Assembly: GCA_016704305.1 (NCBI GenBank)
Contig: JADJAL010000029.1
Location: 50,919 to 114,918, forward strand
DNA length: 64,000 bases
Reading direction: 5' to 3'
DNA from: Haliea sp.
Lineage (GTDB): Bacteria > Pseudomonadota > Gammaproteobacteria > Pseudomonadales > Halieaceae
Shown here: piece by piece, positions 41,444 to 51,598 of the stretch
How positions within the stretch are numbered: the stretch's first letter is position 1
Layout of the letters: each line of letters opens with the position of its first letter
The notes under the pieces: model-generated
What the model saw: only the letters and a program-made list of their open reading frames with translations
The model's database searches: none
What the model was told of the DNA's origin: nothing
Program-made: the position numbers and the translations under genes

Positions 41444-42634
41444 CTAAGTGGCGGACGCTGCATTACCCGCCTGCGGCGCACGCGACAATAGTGGAAGGAA
41501 CAGCATATTCACCACGCCATACACAGAAAGCAGCAAACCGATTACAGCCAGACGCGCAACTTCCCACCTGAGCAGATTGGCGGCAGCCCTACCCTCCATC
41601 CACAACGCGGTAATTACCGTCGTAGCCAGCAGGATTGCCCACCCCGCAAAACCCTGCCAGTAGGACAGTTCGGCTTTTTCCATGTAATTGAGCAGCAGCA
41701 CGACAGACACCAGCTGGAAAAAGGCATACACCGCAACCGTGCGCGGCATCTTCGGGTCGTAGCGCTCGAACTGGCTCAGGTCGGATTTCGCACGCGGATA
41801 TCGCAGCGCGACATCGGCGGGCCGCCAACCCGTGCGCGACACCCACACTTTCAGCTTGTCGCGCCAGCGTTTCGTGTGCCAGCTGTCCCGCGCCATGTCG
41901 ACATAGATATGCGTCAGCGCCTTGATCGGGCTCCAGCTCTTCAATGGCCCGCGAATGCCGTACACCACCGGTTCATCATCCAGCTCTTCCTGGAACGTGC
42001 CGAACAGGCGGTCCCAGATGATGAAAAGGCCGCCGTAATTGCGATCCATGTAGCGGTCATTCTGCGCGTGGTGGACACGGTGATTGGACGGCGTGACGAA
42101 GAACCATTCGTACCAACCCAGTTTTGGCACATGCTGTGTGTGCACCCAGAACTGGTAGATCAGGTTGATAGCGCCCACCGTCACCACCACGTGCGCGGGG
42201 ATACCCAGCAGGTACATCGGGATGTAAAACAGCCAGCCCAGCAGAAAGCCCGTGCTGGTCTGGCGCAGCGCGGTGGTGAGGTTGTAGTCCTCGCTCTGGT
42301 GGTGCGCCACATGCGCGGCCCACAAAATGGTGCGCTCGTGCCCCATGCGATGCAGCCAGTAGTAGCAGAAATCGTACAGCACCATCGCCAGCACCCAGGT
42401 GAACCAGTGATTGGCATCCATCAACGGCAGGGAGAAGTGCTCCGTTATCAGGAAGTAGATATAGCCGCCGACGCCCAGAGTGACAAACCTCTGCGCCTGG
42501 CTGAGCACGCCGAGCGACAGGCTGCTCACGCTGTCGTTCAGGCGGTAGGTGTTGTGCTGCTTCACCCAGCCATACGCAAACTCCAGCACAATCGCGAGAA
42601 TGAAAAACGGCACGGCGTAAAGAACAAGATTCAT
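41444..42634 (-). CDS. Fatty acid hydroxylase/sterol desaturase superfamily membrane protein
   Basis: 396 residues with several transmembrane helices. The di-iron histidine boxes of the superfamily are present: HRMGHE, HVAHHQSE and NHRVHHA. Length and the long C-terminal hydrophobic part (after about residue 300, with MEKAELSYWQGFAGWAI) match bacterial members sometimes compared to alkylglycerol monooxygenase. Substrate may be a lipid, hopanoid or sterol-like compound; not determined by sequence. Single gene, convergent with the LysR gene. Confidence 0.85.
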   Translation of the reverse strand: MNLVLYAVPFFILAIVLEFAYGWVKQHNTYRLNDSVSSLSLGVLSQAQRFVTLGVGGYIYFLITEHFSLPLMDANHWFTWVLAMVLYDFCYYWLHRMGHERTILWAAHVAHHQSEDYNLTTALRQTSTGFLLGWLFYIPMYLLGIPAHVVVTVGAINLIYQFWVHTQHVPKLGWYEWFFVTPSNHRVHHAQNDRYMDRNYGGLFIIWDRLFGTFQEELDDEPVVYGIRGPLKSWSPIKALTHIYVDMARDSWHTKRWRDKLKVWVSRTGWRPADVALRYPRAKSDLSQFERYDPKMPRTVAVYAFFQLVSVVLLLNYMEKAELSYWQGFAGWAILLATTVITALWMEGRAAANLLRWEVARLAVIGLLLSVYGVVNMLFLPLLSRAPQAGNAASAT

Positions 42635-42858
42635 AGATAGTGGTCCGGAGATGGCCTGTTACGACCTCGCGCATTCGCGAACTGGTCACAGCAGGCAGAG
42701 GTAAATCCGGTGGGCATTGTAATCTCCCGCAGGGAATATTTCAGCAGGCGCGCGCAGCAGGGGCGCTGTAGTGGCGATTTAGTGTCGTGAGAGTGGCGCG
42801 GGCCATGCAGGGCCGATTTTGGCTAGTACCGGTGCGCGGGCGGGTCTATATTGCCCCC

Positions 42859-44307
42859 ATGAACGACGACTTCCCCACTTCACCTGCAGCGGGCCGCGAG
42901 CCTTCCCTCGATCCCGAGGTGTGCCGCCGCGCCCGCCTGTCGCGCGACGCCCGCTTCGACGGCGCGTTCTACCTCGGGGTGCAGACGACGGGTATTTACT
43001 GTCGGCCCATTTGCCCCGCGCGCGCGCCGGCGGAAAAAAATGTCCGCTACTTTGCCAGTGCCGCGCTCGCCGCGCAGGCCGGCTTTCGGCCCTGCCTGCG
43101 CTGCCGTCCCGAGTCCGCGCCCAACAGTCCCGCGTGGAACGGTACGTCCACCACGGTACAGCGCGCGCTGCAGTTGATCGGCCAGGGCTCGCTCAACACC
43201 GGCTCGATGGGCGATCTGGCGCTGCGCCTGGGCATCGGCGAGCGCTATTTGCGCAAGTTGTTCGAGCGCGAACTGGGCGTGTCGCCGCAGGCGCTGGCAC
43301 TCAACCAGCGCCTGTTGTTCGCGAAGAAACTGCTGGCGGAGACGGCACTGCCAGTGACGGAAGTCGCGTATGCCGCCGGGTTTGGCAGCCTGCGACGCTT
43401 TAACAGCGCGGTGCAAACACAGTTCAAGCTGCCGCCCACGGCGCTGCGTCGTCGGCGCAATGCGGGCACCGCGTACGTCAGTGTCGAACTGCAACTGCAC
43501 TATCGCCCACCCTATGACTGGGACGGAGTACTCGACTTCTTCGGTCGCCACGCAGTAGACGGCGTGGAAACCGTGGCAGGGGGAAGTTACCAACGCACAA
43601 TTACACCGGGCGGCGTGCCGGGCAGCTTCCGGGTGAGCCCTCTGCCGGGTAAAAACGCGTTGCGGCTGGAACTGCAACTGGCGGATCGCAGCCAATTGAT
43701 GCCGGTGGTCGCCCGGGTGAGGCGTATGTTCGATCTGGATGCGAACCCGGCCGCCATCCACGCAGTGTTGGCGCAGGACCCGCGCCTGGCGCCGCTGCTG
43801 CAGCGCATTCCCGGAATTCGTTCGACCGGGCACTGGTCGCTGTACGAAGCATCGATTCGCGGCATCGTCGGCCAGCAGATCAGCACGCAGGCGGCGCGCG
43901 GCGTGCTGGCCAGGTTGTCTGGGGCGGGACGCCGCGATGCGCAGAACTCCGTGACTGCCGTGTTTCCTGCGGCGGCCACGATTGCAGCGCTGGAAGATGC
44001 GGACTTCCCGATGCCAGGCCGGCGCCGCGAAACACTGCGCGCGCTGGCCGACTATTGCAGCCGCCGCGAAGACGCGCTCGAGATCGACGCGCTGGCGGCA
44101 CTGAAGGGCGTTGGACCGTGGACCATCGCGATGGCAATGATGCGCGGCAACGGCGACCCCGACACCTTTCCGCAGAAAGATCTCGGCCTGGAAAAGGCCT
44201 GGGCACGCCTTCCCGGCCCCGACATCACCCTGCAACACCAGTCCGCCAACTGGCGTCCCTGGCGCAGCTACGCCGCCAACCTGCTCTGGAGGAGCCTGAG
44301 CCTATGA
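42859..44307 (+). CDS. Ada-type methylphosphotriester/AraC domain fused to AlkA DNA-3-methyladenine glycosylase
   Basis: 482 residues from the ATG at 42859. N-terminal Ada zinc domain with the four cysteines in GIYCRPICPARAP and FRPCLRCRP (the first Cys pair includes the methyl-acceptor). Then an AraC-type HTH (about 90-190), then an AlkA N-domain and an HhH-GPD glycosylase domain with IVGQQIST, LKGVGPWTIAMA and the catalytic Asp in FPQKDLGLEKA. The product should sense methyl damage, activate transcription and excise alkylated bases. Its TGA overlaps the ogt start (ATGA), so the two are coupled. Confidence 0.92.
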   Translation: MNDDFPTSPAAGREPSLDPEVCRRARLSRDARFDGAFYLGVQTTGIYCRPICPARAPAEKNVRYFASAALAAQAGFRPCLRCRPESAPNSPAWNGTSTTVQRALQLIGQGSLNTGSMGDLALRLGIGERYLRKLFERELGVSPQALALNQRLLFAKKLLAETALPVTEVAYAAGFGSLRRFNSAVQTQFKLPPTALRRRRNAGTAYVSVELQLHYRPPYDWDGVLDFFGRHAVDGVETVAGGSYQRTITPGGVPGSFRVSPLPGKNALRLELQLADRSQLMPVVARVRRMFDLDANPAAIHAVLAQDPRLAPLLQRIPGIRSTGHWSLYEASIRGIVGQQISTQAARGVLARLSGAGRRDAQNSVTAVFPAAATIAALEDADFPMPGRRRETLRALADYCSRREDALEIDALAALKGVGPWTIAMAMMRGNGDPDTFPQKDLGLEKAWARLPGPDITLQHQSANWRPWRSYAANLLWRSLSL

Positions 44308-44827
44308 ACATGCAATATCTGGATTCACCAATCGGCACCTTGCGTTTGCTCTCCAACGGCAGCCAGTTGGTCAGGATCGAGTTTGAGAATCACTATGGTG
44401 ATGTCACTGGCCATGATAATGGCGATGTCTCAGGTAATGGCACCTGCGCTGAACGCAGCGATCCCGCTCTCGCCGCCTGCGCACGGCAACTGGGGGAGTA
44501 TTTCACCCGGCGGCGACGGCATTTGACCTGCCGCTGGCCGCTGCGGGAACGAGCTTCCAACGGTCAGTCTGGCAGGCGCTGGCCGCGATACCGTACGGGG
44601 AATTACGCAGTTATCGCGATATCGCGCAGGTGATCGGCAATCCCTCGGCAGTGCGCGCGGTGGGGGCGGCCAATGGTCGCAACCCGCTCCCCATTGTCGT
44701 GCCCTGTCACCGGGTGATTGGCAGCAACGGCTCCCTGACGGGCTTTGCTGGCGGACTGGACATCAAAACGTATTTGTTGGAGCTGGAGGGAGCGCTGAGC
44801 GCGTCACTGCTGCCCTCAGGGAAATAA
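44304..44827 (+). CDS. ogt: Methylated-DNA--protein-cysteine methyltransferase (frame broken near 44520)
   Basis: About 174 residues. The acceptor site IVVPCHRVIG is intact, with the Cys that takes O6-alkyl groups from guanine, followed by SLTGFAGGLDIKTYLLELEG. The first frame ends in unrelated residues after EYFTRRRR; one missing base near 44523 restores FDLPLAAAGTSFQRSVWQAL. Start is ATG at 44304 inside the stop of the Ada-AlkA gene. Direct reversal and base excision are thus co-expressed. Confidence 0.88.
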
Positions 44828-44893
44828 CGCGCAGGCCAAGTTGATTCGACGAAATGCACAGGGCGGGCGAACGCAGCGCCTGCACAGACACTG

Positions 44894-45139
44894 TCAGGCA
44901 TTGAGATCGGGGATCATTTCATCCTTGAGCCGCGTGATCGCGTCCTTGAGGCGCAATTTCTCTTTCTTCAGGCGTTGTAACAGTATCTGGTTCTGGTAGG
45001 GGTAGCTGTGCAATTCACTGATTTTGACATCCAGCGCGCGGTGTTTTGCCTGCAAATTCAACAGGCGCATGGCCGGCGTCATCGCTTCGTTGGCCGCTTC
45101 CGCGTTGTTGCCGTTACCTTGTTCAGGTGGCTCATTCAT
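44894..45139 (-). CDS. YdcH/DUF465 family small protein
   Basis: 81 residues, mostly one helical hairpin: LLNLQAKHRALDVKISELH, a short turn with PYQNQ, then LQRLKKEKLRLKDAITRL. This is the DUF465 (YdcH) pattern, short coiled-coil proteins of unknown role found widely in proteobacteria. An acidic Asn/Ala-rich N-terminus precedes it. Confidence 0.82.
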   Translation of the reverse strand: MNEPPEQGNGNNAEAANEAMTPAMRLLNLQAKHRALDVKISELHSYPYQNQILLQRLKKEKLRLKDAITRLKDEMIPDLNA

Positions 45140-45258
45140 CGTGCAATCGCTACTACCTTATGGAGTTACAGGGAAGTGCAACTCTATACCCGGATGGATT
45201 ACCGGCACAAGCCTGCAGCCCCCCTGCTACACCACTTGCCGCAAGGGATTGCGACGCA

Positions 45259-46107
45259 CTAGGAGGCAACATTCACCCGCAGTAATCGCGCCCACAGTGG
45301 ATGCGCCTCGTCCGCGATGGCATAGAACGGTGGGCTGTACAGGGAATCGCTGCGGTTATAGCGCAGCGGCGCGCCATCCAGGCCCAACAGTCGGCCTCCC
45401 GCAGCCTCCAGCACCGCCTGGCCCGCGGCCGTATCCCATTCACAGCAGGGTGAGAAACGCGGGTAGAAATCACCGTGTCCTTCCGCCATGCGGCAGAACT
45501 TCAGTGCGCTGCCCATGTCGCTGCGGGACAGCGGCCCCCAGTTCTGAGCCAGCCAGTCCAGGCAGGCCGTGAAGCGGGGGCCACTGTGTCGTCGACTGGC
45601 CAACACCGTCAGCTCATCGCCCGTTTGCAGACGACGGGTTGCCAGATCAGTGACAGCCCACCCGCCCGTACCCGCATCGGCATAGCGTTGCGCGAGCACA
45701 TCGGGAATACCGACATACGCGATCTTCTCGAGCGGCAGGTACAGTATCCCCAGCACCGGCTTGTGGTCGTCGATCAATGCAATGTTGATGGTGAATTCGC
45801 CCGTCCTCGCCAGAAACTCCTTGGTGCCGTCCAGCGGATCGACCAGCCAATAGCGGTGCCACTGCCGCCGCTGCGCAATATGTGCGGGGATGGACTCCTC
45901 GGAAAGCACCGGCAGGGAGGCATCCAGCGCATTGAGGCCAGACAGCAGGATATGATGCGAGGCGAGATCGGCATGCGTTAACGGGGAGTCGTCGTGCTTT
46001 GCGGTATGGTCGCCCGCAGCCGCAGCGTAATAATAGTCACAAATCGCGTCACCGGCCGTCCGACACAGCGACAGCAGCGGTGGTACCCATTGATGCAAAT
46101 CGCCCAT
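45259..46107 (-). CDS. cysQ: 3'(2'),5'-bisphosphate nucleotidase
   Basis: 282 residues from the ATG at 46107 (an in-frame upstream ATG at 46134 would add nine). Inositol-monophosphatase-like fold with Mg-binding motifs: LSEES, DPLDGTKEF and EWDTAAGQAVLEAAGG. CysQ removes the 3' phosphate from PAP/PAPS in sulfur assimilation, relevant to a cell with a sulfatase nearby, though no operon link is seen. Transcribed away from yrfG. Confidence 0.92.
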   Translation of the reverse strand: MGDLHQWVPPLLSLCRTAGDAICDYYYAAAAGDHTAKHDDSPLTHADLASHHILLSGLNALDASLPVLSEESIPAHIAQRRQWHRYWLVDPLDGTKEFLARTGEFTINIALIDDHKPVLGILYLPLEKIAYVGIPDVLAQRYADAGTGGWAVTDLATRRLQTGDELTVLASRRHSGPRFTACLDWLAQNWGPLSRSDMGSALKFCRMAEGHGDFYPRFSPCCEWDTAAGQAVLEAAGGRLLGLDGAPLRYNRSDSLYSPPFYAIADEAHPLWARLLRVNVAS

Positions 46108-46296
46108 ATCTGCCTCGCCAGTTATGCGCAGCAATATACCACGCCCGCGCCACGCTCGATCGCCGGACTACCTCATCGCACTCGCTCGTTACACCCCGTG
46201 CACAGGCCCGTTTAGCCTTCCATCGAAAGCACCAAAAGGCATACACTTGCGCATCTGAACCGCCTCGCCACGCACGGAAGTAGGGAGGGATGACGC

Positions 46297-46958
46297 ATGG
46301 TTGACTGGGAAAGTATCGACACCGTGTTCCTGGACATGGACGGCACACTGCTGGACCTGCACTTCGACAACTTCTTCTGGACGGAGCATTTGCCGCGCAT
46401 CTACGCCGAGAAACACCAGATCACCCAGGAGGAATCCAACGATCGACTGCACGGCACCTTCAGTGTCGAGCAGGGGACATTGCAATGGTACTGCCTGGAT
46501 CACTGGTCGCAGCGCCTGGACATGGATATTCCGGCCCTGAAGCAGGAGCTGCAGCACATGATCAGCCTGCGCCCGTTCGTCGTCGAGTTCCTCACGCAAT
46601 TGCACACCAGCCATCGGGATGTATTGTTGGTCACCAACGCGCATCGCAAGACACTGGATATCAAAATGAACAACGTCGACATAATCCACTGGTTTGATCG
46701 CGTGGTGGTATCGCACGACCTGCACACGCCCAAGGAAGATAAAAGTTTCTGGACGAAGTTGCAGGACATGCACCCCTTCGACCCTGCCCGCACATTGTTG
46801 ATCGACGACACGGAGCAGGTGCTGGCCAGCGCCGAGGAATACGGTATCGCCCATCTGTTGACCCTGTTGCAGCCGGACAGCAAGCGTGAAAAGCGAACCG
46901 GCACGCGCTTTCCGGGTTTCCACCATTTTGACGAAATCATGCCGGACGCACTCCGCCG

Positions 46959-46962
<4 letters not shown>
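46297..46962 (+). CDS. yrfG: HAD-family GMP/IMP nucleotidase (YrfG-like)
   Basis: 221 residues. HAD motif I FLDMDGTLLDL, motif II LLVTNAHRKTL, and TLLIDDTEQVLASA as motif IV. The LHFDNFFWTEHLP cap segment matches YrfG of E. coli, which hydrolyses GMP and IMP. It overlaps hslR by 4 bp, the same pairing known from E. coli (yrfG-hslR), which supports the assignment. Confidence 0.92.
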
Positions 46963-47363
<401 letters not shown>

Positions 47364-47395
47364 GTAGTGTCCCTAGTTGAGGTTGATCGCGCGAC

Positions 47396-47605
47396 GGAGA
47401 ATGCCGCTTGTGATTCCCGCTGGGACCCGCCAAAAAGGCACATCCATGTGCAGGCTGGGGGGGCGGGGGCGTGCGGGCGCGGCGCGCAAACGGCGCGGCG
47501 GCGTCGCGAAAGGAGAGGCGCGGAAAAATGCCGGGGGACTGCGCAGTCGCGTGGCGACGTCCTGTCGCCACACGGTCCCAGCGGGAATCACAAGCGGCAT
47601 TCTCC
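47396..47605. repeat. Palindromic element C: 32-bp perfect inverted repeat with conserved core split by a GC-rich insert
   Basis: Arms at 47396-47427 and 47574-47605 match over 32 bp. Core hairpins: 47438-47451 (GCACATCCATGTGC, identical to element A) and 47551-47571 (GTGGCGAC paired with GTCGCCAC, loop GTCCT). Between them are 99 bp of very GC-rich sequence (47452-47550), against 8 in A and 6 in B, so an insertion of about 91-93 bp is likely. The arm differs from that of A at 8 of 31 aligned positions, all compensated on the opposite arm. It fills most of the hslR-dxs gap. Confidence 0.9.
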
Positions 47606-47670
47606 CTCGGTCAGCATTCCGTCACTCAGCCATCACTACTTTTGAGCCAAGATGAGCTAGAATCCCGCCC

Positions 47671-49626
47671 ATGCTGTCCGAAATCCCTATCGCTCCACCT
47701 GTCACCCCCCTACTGAACAGAGTCGATCAGGGTGCATCGCTGCGTGGTCTCGATACGCAGGAACTGGTGCAACTGGCGGAGGAACTTAGGGCCTATCTGT
47801 TGTACAGCGTAGGACAGACCGGCGGGCATTTTGGCGCCGGGCTGGGCGTGGTCGAGCTGACAGTTGCGCTGCACCACGTTTACAACACCCCGCACGATCG
47901 CATTGTGTGGGATGTCGGCCACCAGACGTATCCGCATAAAATCCTGACCCGCCGCATGGGGCAGATGAACAGCATGCGCCAGGCCGGCGGACTCGCGGGC
48001 TTCCCCAAACGCGCGGAGAGTGAGTACGACACCTTCGGCGTGGGCCATTCCTCCACCAGCATCTCCGCCGCGATGGGCATGGCGCTGGCGGCGCGGCAGT
48101 TGCGCATCAACCGCAAAGTGGTCGCCGTAATCGGCGATGGCGCGATCACCGGCGGCATGGCGATCGAGGCGCTGGCCCACGCTGGCCACGAGCGGCCCAA
48201 CATGCTGGTGATCCTGAACGACAACCAGATGTCGATTGGGCACAACCGGGGCGGGCTCGCCACCTACTTCGCCAAAATATGGGCGAGCAAGTTTTACATC
48301 ACCATGCGCGAGGGTTCCAAACGGGTGCTGGAAAAAATCCGGCCCGCGTGGGAACTGGCGAAGCGCACGGAAGAACACATGAAGGGCATGGTCGCGCCCG
48401 GCACGCTGTTTGAGGAACTGGGCTTTCACTATATCGGCCCACTGGACGGCCACGACCTGCCCGGCCTGATCCAGACGCTGGAGAACATGAAGGACCTGGA
48501 AGGGCCGCAGTTCCTGCACATCTGCACGATGAAAGGCAAGGGCTTCGCGCCCGCGGAACGCGACCCCGTCGGCTACCACGCCATCAACAAGATCGAGGCC
48601 AAGCCCAAGGGGCCGCAGCTTGCACTAAAGGCGGCGAAACCGGGCACACCCAAATACCAGGATGTGTTCGGCCGCTGGCTGTGCGACATGGCGAAGAAAG
48701 ACGTGCGGCTGGTGGGCATCACGCCAGCGATGTGCGAGGGCTCCGGCATGGTGGAATTCGCCAAACGCTTTCCCGACCGCTACTACGACGTCGCCATCGC
48801 CGAGCAGCACGCGCTGACACTCGCGGCTGGCATGGCGTGTGAAGGACTCAAACCGGTGGTCGCGATCTACTCCACTTTCCTGCAGCGCGGCTACGACCAG
48901 TTGATTCACGACATCGCCCTGCAGAATCTCGACGTGACCTTCGGCATCGATCGCGCCGGCCTCGTCGGCCAGGACGGCCCAACGCACCACGGTGCGTTTG
49001 ACCTGAGCTTTCTGCGCTGCATTCCCAATATGGTGATCGGCGCGCCCTCCGACGAGAACGAATGTCGGCAGATGTTGTACACCGCGTTCCAACATCCCGG
49101 CCCCGCCGCTATTCGCTACCCGCGGGGAACGGGACCGGGCGCGATCATCCACGATGCGATGACTGCGCTGCCGATTGGCAAGGCGGTGGAAGTGCGCAGC
49201 GGCGATGCGGTGGCGATCCTCAATTTTGGCGCCCTGTTGTCACAGGCGATTTCCGCCGCTGACCAGCTGAACGCCACGGTGGTGGACATGCGCTGGGTGA
49301 AACCACTGGATGAGGAAATGTTGCTGTCGATAGCTCAGCGGCATTCCATGCTCGTGACGCTGGAGGAAAACGCAGTAGCCGGCGGCGCCGGCGCGGCCGT
49401 CAACGAATTCATGGCGGCCCAGGGGCTGTCGCCCACGCTCATCAATCTCGGGATACCTGATGCGTTTATCGAGCATGGGACGCATGCGGAGCAGTTGGCG
49501 TGGACGGGGTTGGATGCCGAGAGCATTGTGCGCCGCGTGATTGCACGACAAGCGGAAAATATTTTAAAGATCTACCCAGCTTTTAAATTCGATGCCACAG
49601 TCGAAGTATCGGCAAATCGTACATGA
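47671..49626 (+). CDS. dxs: 1-deoxy-D-xylulose-5-phosphate synthase
   Basis: 651 residues, slightly long. The enzyme condenses pyruvate and glyceraldehyde-3-phosphate in the MEP isoprenoid pathway with thiamine diphosphate. Visible: VGHQTYPHKILTRR, the ThDP motif GDGAITGGMA to NDNQMSI, and IAEQHALTLAAGMA and GPTHHGAFDLSFLRCIPN in the Pyr domain. The last 20-25 residues (after IARQAEN) are atypical and lie where base composition becomes AT-rich, suggesting the original end was replaced. A -10-like TAGAAT lies only 7 bp before the ATG. Confidence 0.96.
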   Translation: MLSEIPIAPPVTPLLNRVDQGASLRGLDTQELVQLAEELRAYLLYSVGQTGGHFGAGLGVVELTVALHHVYNTPHDRIVWDVGHQTYPHKILTRRMGQMNSMRQAGGLAGFPKRAESEYDTFGVGHSSTSISAAMGMALAARQLRINRKVVAVIGDGAITGGMAIEALAHAGHERPNMLVILNDNQMSIGHNRGGLATYFAKIWASKFYITMREGSKRVLEKIRPAWELAKRTEEHMKGMVAPGTLFEELGFHYIGPLDGHDLPGLIQTLENMKDLEGPQFLHICTMKGKGFAPAERDPVGYHAINKIEAKPKGPQLALKAAKPGTPKYQDVFGRWLCDMAKKDVRLVGITPAMCEGSGMVEFAKRFPDRYYDVAIAEQHALTLAAGMACEGLKPVVAIYSTFLQRGYDQLIHDIALQNLDVTFGIDRAGLVGQDGPTHHGAFDLSFLRCIPNMVIGAPSDENECRQMLYTAFQHPGPAAIRYPRGTGPGAIIHDAMTALPIGKAVEVRSGDAVAILNFGALLSQAISAADQLNATVVDMRWVKPLDEEMLLSIAQRHSMLVTLEENAVAGGAGAAVNEFMAAQGLSPTLINLGIPDAFIEHGTHAEQLAWTGLDAESIVRRVIARQAENILKIYPAFKFDATVEVSANRT

Positions 49627-49642
49627 CACATCGCTTTGTGGC

Positions 49643-50414
49643 ATGACACGAGACTACCAGTTCAATTACTCCGCCCTGAAGCCCTCGGTATTCAATAGCG
49701 AACAACGGGAAAGAAAAGCACGCACCATCGTAAAAAGTGTGCCAGGACTTCCTGCAATGCGAGGACTTGTCCCATCTGAGCTTGCCTCGACGTGGGCAGT
49801 TCCAGCGGAATTATCGATAACTATCTAGCCGATTTTTTCCAGCATGTTGCAGGTATAGACATTGATGAGCCTGCTATGAACCACGCGCAAGCCGCATTCA
49901 GGAAGCCAAATTTACAATTCTCGCAGGGCGATGCCATGCAGCTGGCGTATCCGGATGACAGCGTGGACGTGGTGGTTTGCTTGGTCACACGCTGCCGAAC
50001 ATGTGCCGGATGCCTCAAAAATGTTCAGCGAGATCTTCCGAGTATTGAAACCTGGGGGCTTTTGTTACTTTTCAGGCAACAATCGCGTAATGCTCATGGA
50101 GCCGCACTACCGATTACCGTTGCTCTCACTCATGCCGCGCTTTCTCGCTCACCGCTATATGCGCCTGGCAGGAAAGGAGAGTTCTATCACGAGAAACATG
50201 CCAGCTACTCCGAGCTAAATGAACTTTGTCGCGCATTCCGACTCGTCGATTACTCAGCAAAAATCGTTGCCGACCCGGACAAGTTCGACGTGGGCTATAT
50301 GTTGCGCAAAGGCACGCTGAAACATCGCATCGCTTATTTTGTCGCCATTACATCAAGTGGCTTACGCCTCACATCTGGATATTGCAAAAACCATCCCGAA
50401 GTAACGCGGTGTAG
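49643..50414 (+). CDS. Class I SAM-dependent methyltransferase, first gene of the polysaccharide island (several indels)
   Basis: About 257 residues after bridging breaks near 49760, 49990, 50175 and 50340. The SAM motif is DVGSSSGIIDNYLA, followed by VAGIDIDE, then VDVVVCSHVAEHVPD and VLKPGGFCYFSGNN, a standard Methyltransf_11 pattern. The C-terminus may hold a membrane-proximal segment (HYIKWLTPHIWIL). Probably modifies a sugar or a lipid-linked intermediate. It ends 4 bp before the GT4 gene. Confidence 0.75.
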
Positions 50415-50418
50415 ACCG

Positions 50419-51579
50419 ATGCATTCTCAAACGGACACTCGCCGAGTACTTCTGATAACCCGCAACCTGCCTCCGCTCATCGGTGGCATGGAGCGCATGA
50501 TGCAACAGTTTGCCGAGGGACTGTGCCAGTATTCCGAGCTAACCGTCATTGGGCCCAAGGGCTGCAAGCAACACCTGCCGTCAGAGATCTCCGTTTTTGA
50601 AACTTCGCCACGGCTTGCTCGCTTTCTACTGAAATCGACCTGGCTTGCGCTGCGAGCGTGCAGAAAAAAGCGCTTCGACATGGTAATTGGTGGCAGCGGC
50701 CTGATCGGTCCAACCCTTCGAATATTGGCCTGGCGTTTTCGATGCAAAACACTGGTGTACCTCCACGGCCTGGACCTTGTCGTCGATAACCGACTTTACC
50801 AATTGCTCTTCGTTCCCAGCCTGCGAAAAATCGACAGCGTCGCAGTGAACAGCGGGAATACTCGTGATCTTGCCGTAGCGAAGGGTATCGATGCGCGTCG
50901 AATTGCAGTGGTCAACCCAGGCGCGAGCCTGCCCGCTCCGATCGACACCGGCAGCCGTCTGGAGTTTCGTCGCCGCCATGCCGTCCACTTCGATCGCTAT
51001 CTGGTATTCACCGGGCGCATGACCAAACGCAAAGGGCTGTCTGTCTTTCTGCTGCACATACTGCCGCTCATCATCCAACTCGAACCGGGCATCGGACTGG
51101 TTGTTGTGGGTGGAGCACCGCAGGACAGCCTGAACCAGTTGGGCGAACAGGCTGAAATCCAACAGCAGATTTCCGCCCAGTGCTTACACAATTCCGTCAC
51201 CTTCCTGGGCAACCTCTCCGACCGCGACCTCGAGATATGTTACGCGGAAGCCACTCTGCAAATACTCCCACTGATCGAAGTACCAGGTGATGTGGAAGGA
51301 TTTGGTATGGTCGCCATTGAAGCAGCTGCAAGTGGCACGCCCACCGTGGCGTTTGAACTCGGAGGCGTGGCGGATGCTATCTCGGCAGGCAACGGCTGCC
51401 TCGTGGCGCCTGGTGAATTCAGTATGTTTGCCGATAAGGTGGTGAATATTCTGCGAAATGGCGGCCCCACCGCTGAACACTGCGCCGCGCACGCGAGGCA
51501 GTTTACCTGGCAAATTTACAATGAAAGAATGCGCGCACTGATCGAAAGACCAAGGAATTCTTCCACTGAAAATAGATAG
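50419..51579 (+). CDS. Glycosyltransferase family 4 (GT-B fold)
   Basis: 386 residues. N-terminal RNLPPLIGGMERMMQQFA is the usual GT4 donor-loop opening; the C-terminal domain has VFTGRMTKRKGLSVFL and the EX7E-type site in VEGFGMVAIEAAASGTPTVAF. It transfers an activated sugar with retention in surface-glycan synthesis; the sugar cannot be deduced. Close spacing links it to the methyltransferase before and the TagF-like gene after. Confidence 0.88.
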   Translation: MHSQTDTRRVLLITRNLPPLIGGMERMMQQFAEGLCQYSELTVIGPKGCKQHLPSEISVFETSPRLARFLLKSTWLALRACRKKRFDMVIGGSGLIGPTLRILAWRFRCKTLVYLHGLDLVVDNRLYQLLFVPSLRKIDSVAVNSGNTRDLAVAKGIDARRIAVVNPGASLPAPIDTGSRLEFRRRHAVHFDRYLVFTGRMTKRKGLSVFLLHILPLIIQLEPGIGLVVVGGAPQDSLNQLGEQAEIQQQISAQCLHNSVTFLGNLSDRDLEICYAEATLQILPLIEVPGDVEGFGMVAIEAAASGTPTVAFELGGVADAISAGNGCLVAPGEFSMFADKVVNILRNGGPTAEHCAAHARQFTWQIYNERMRALIERPRNSSTENR

Positions 51580-51598
51580 ACGCAATCCGTATCACTGG

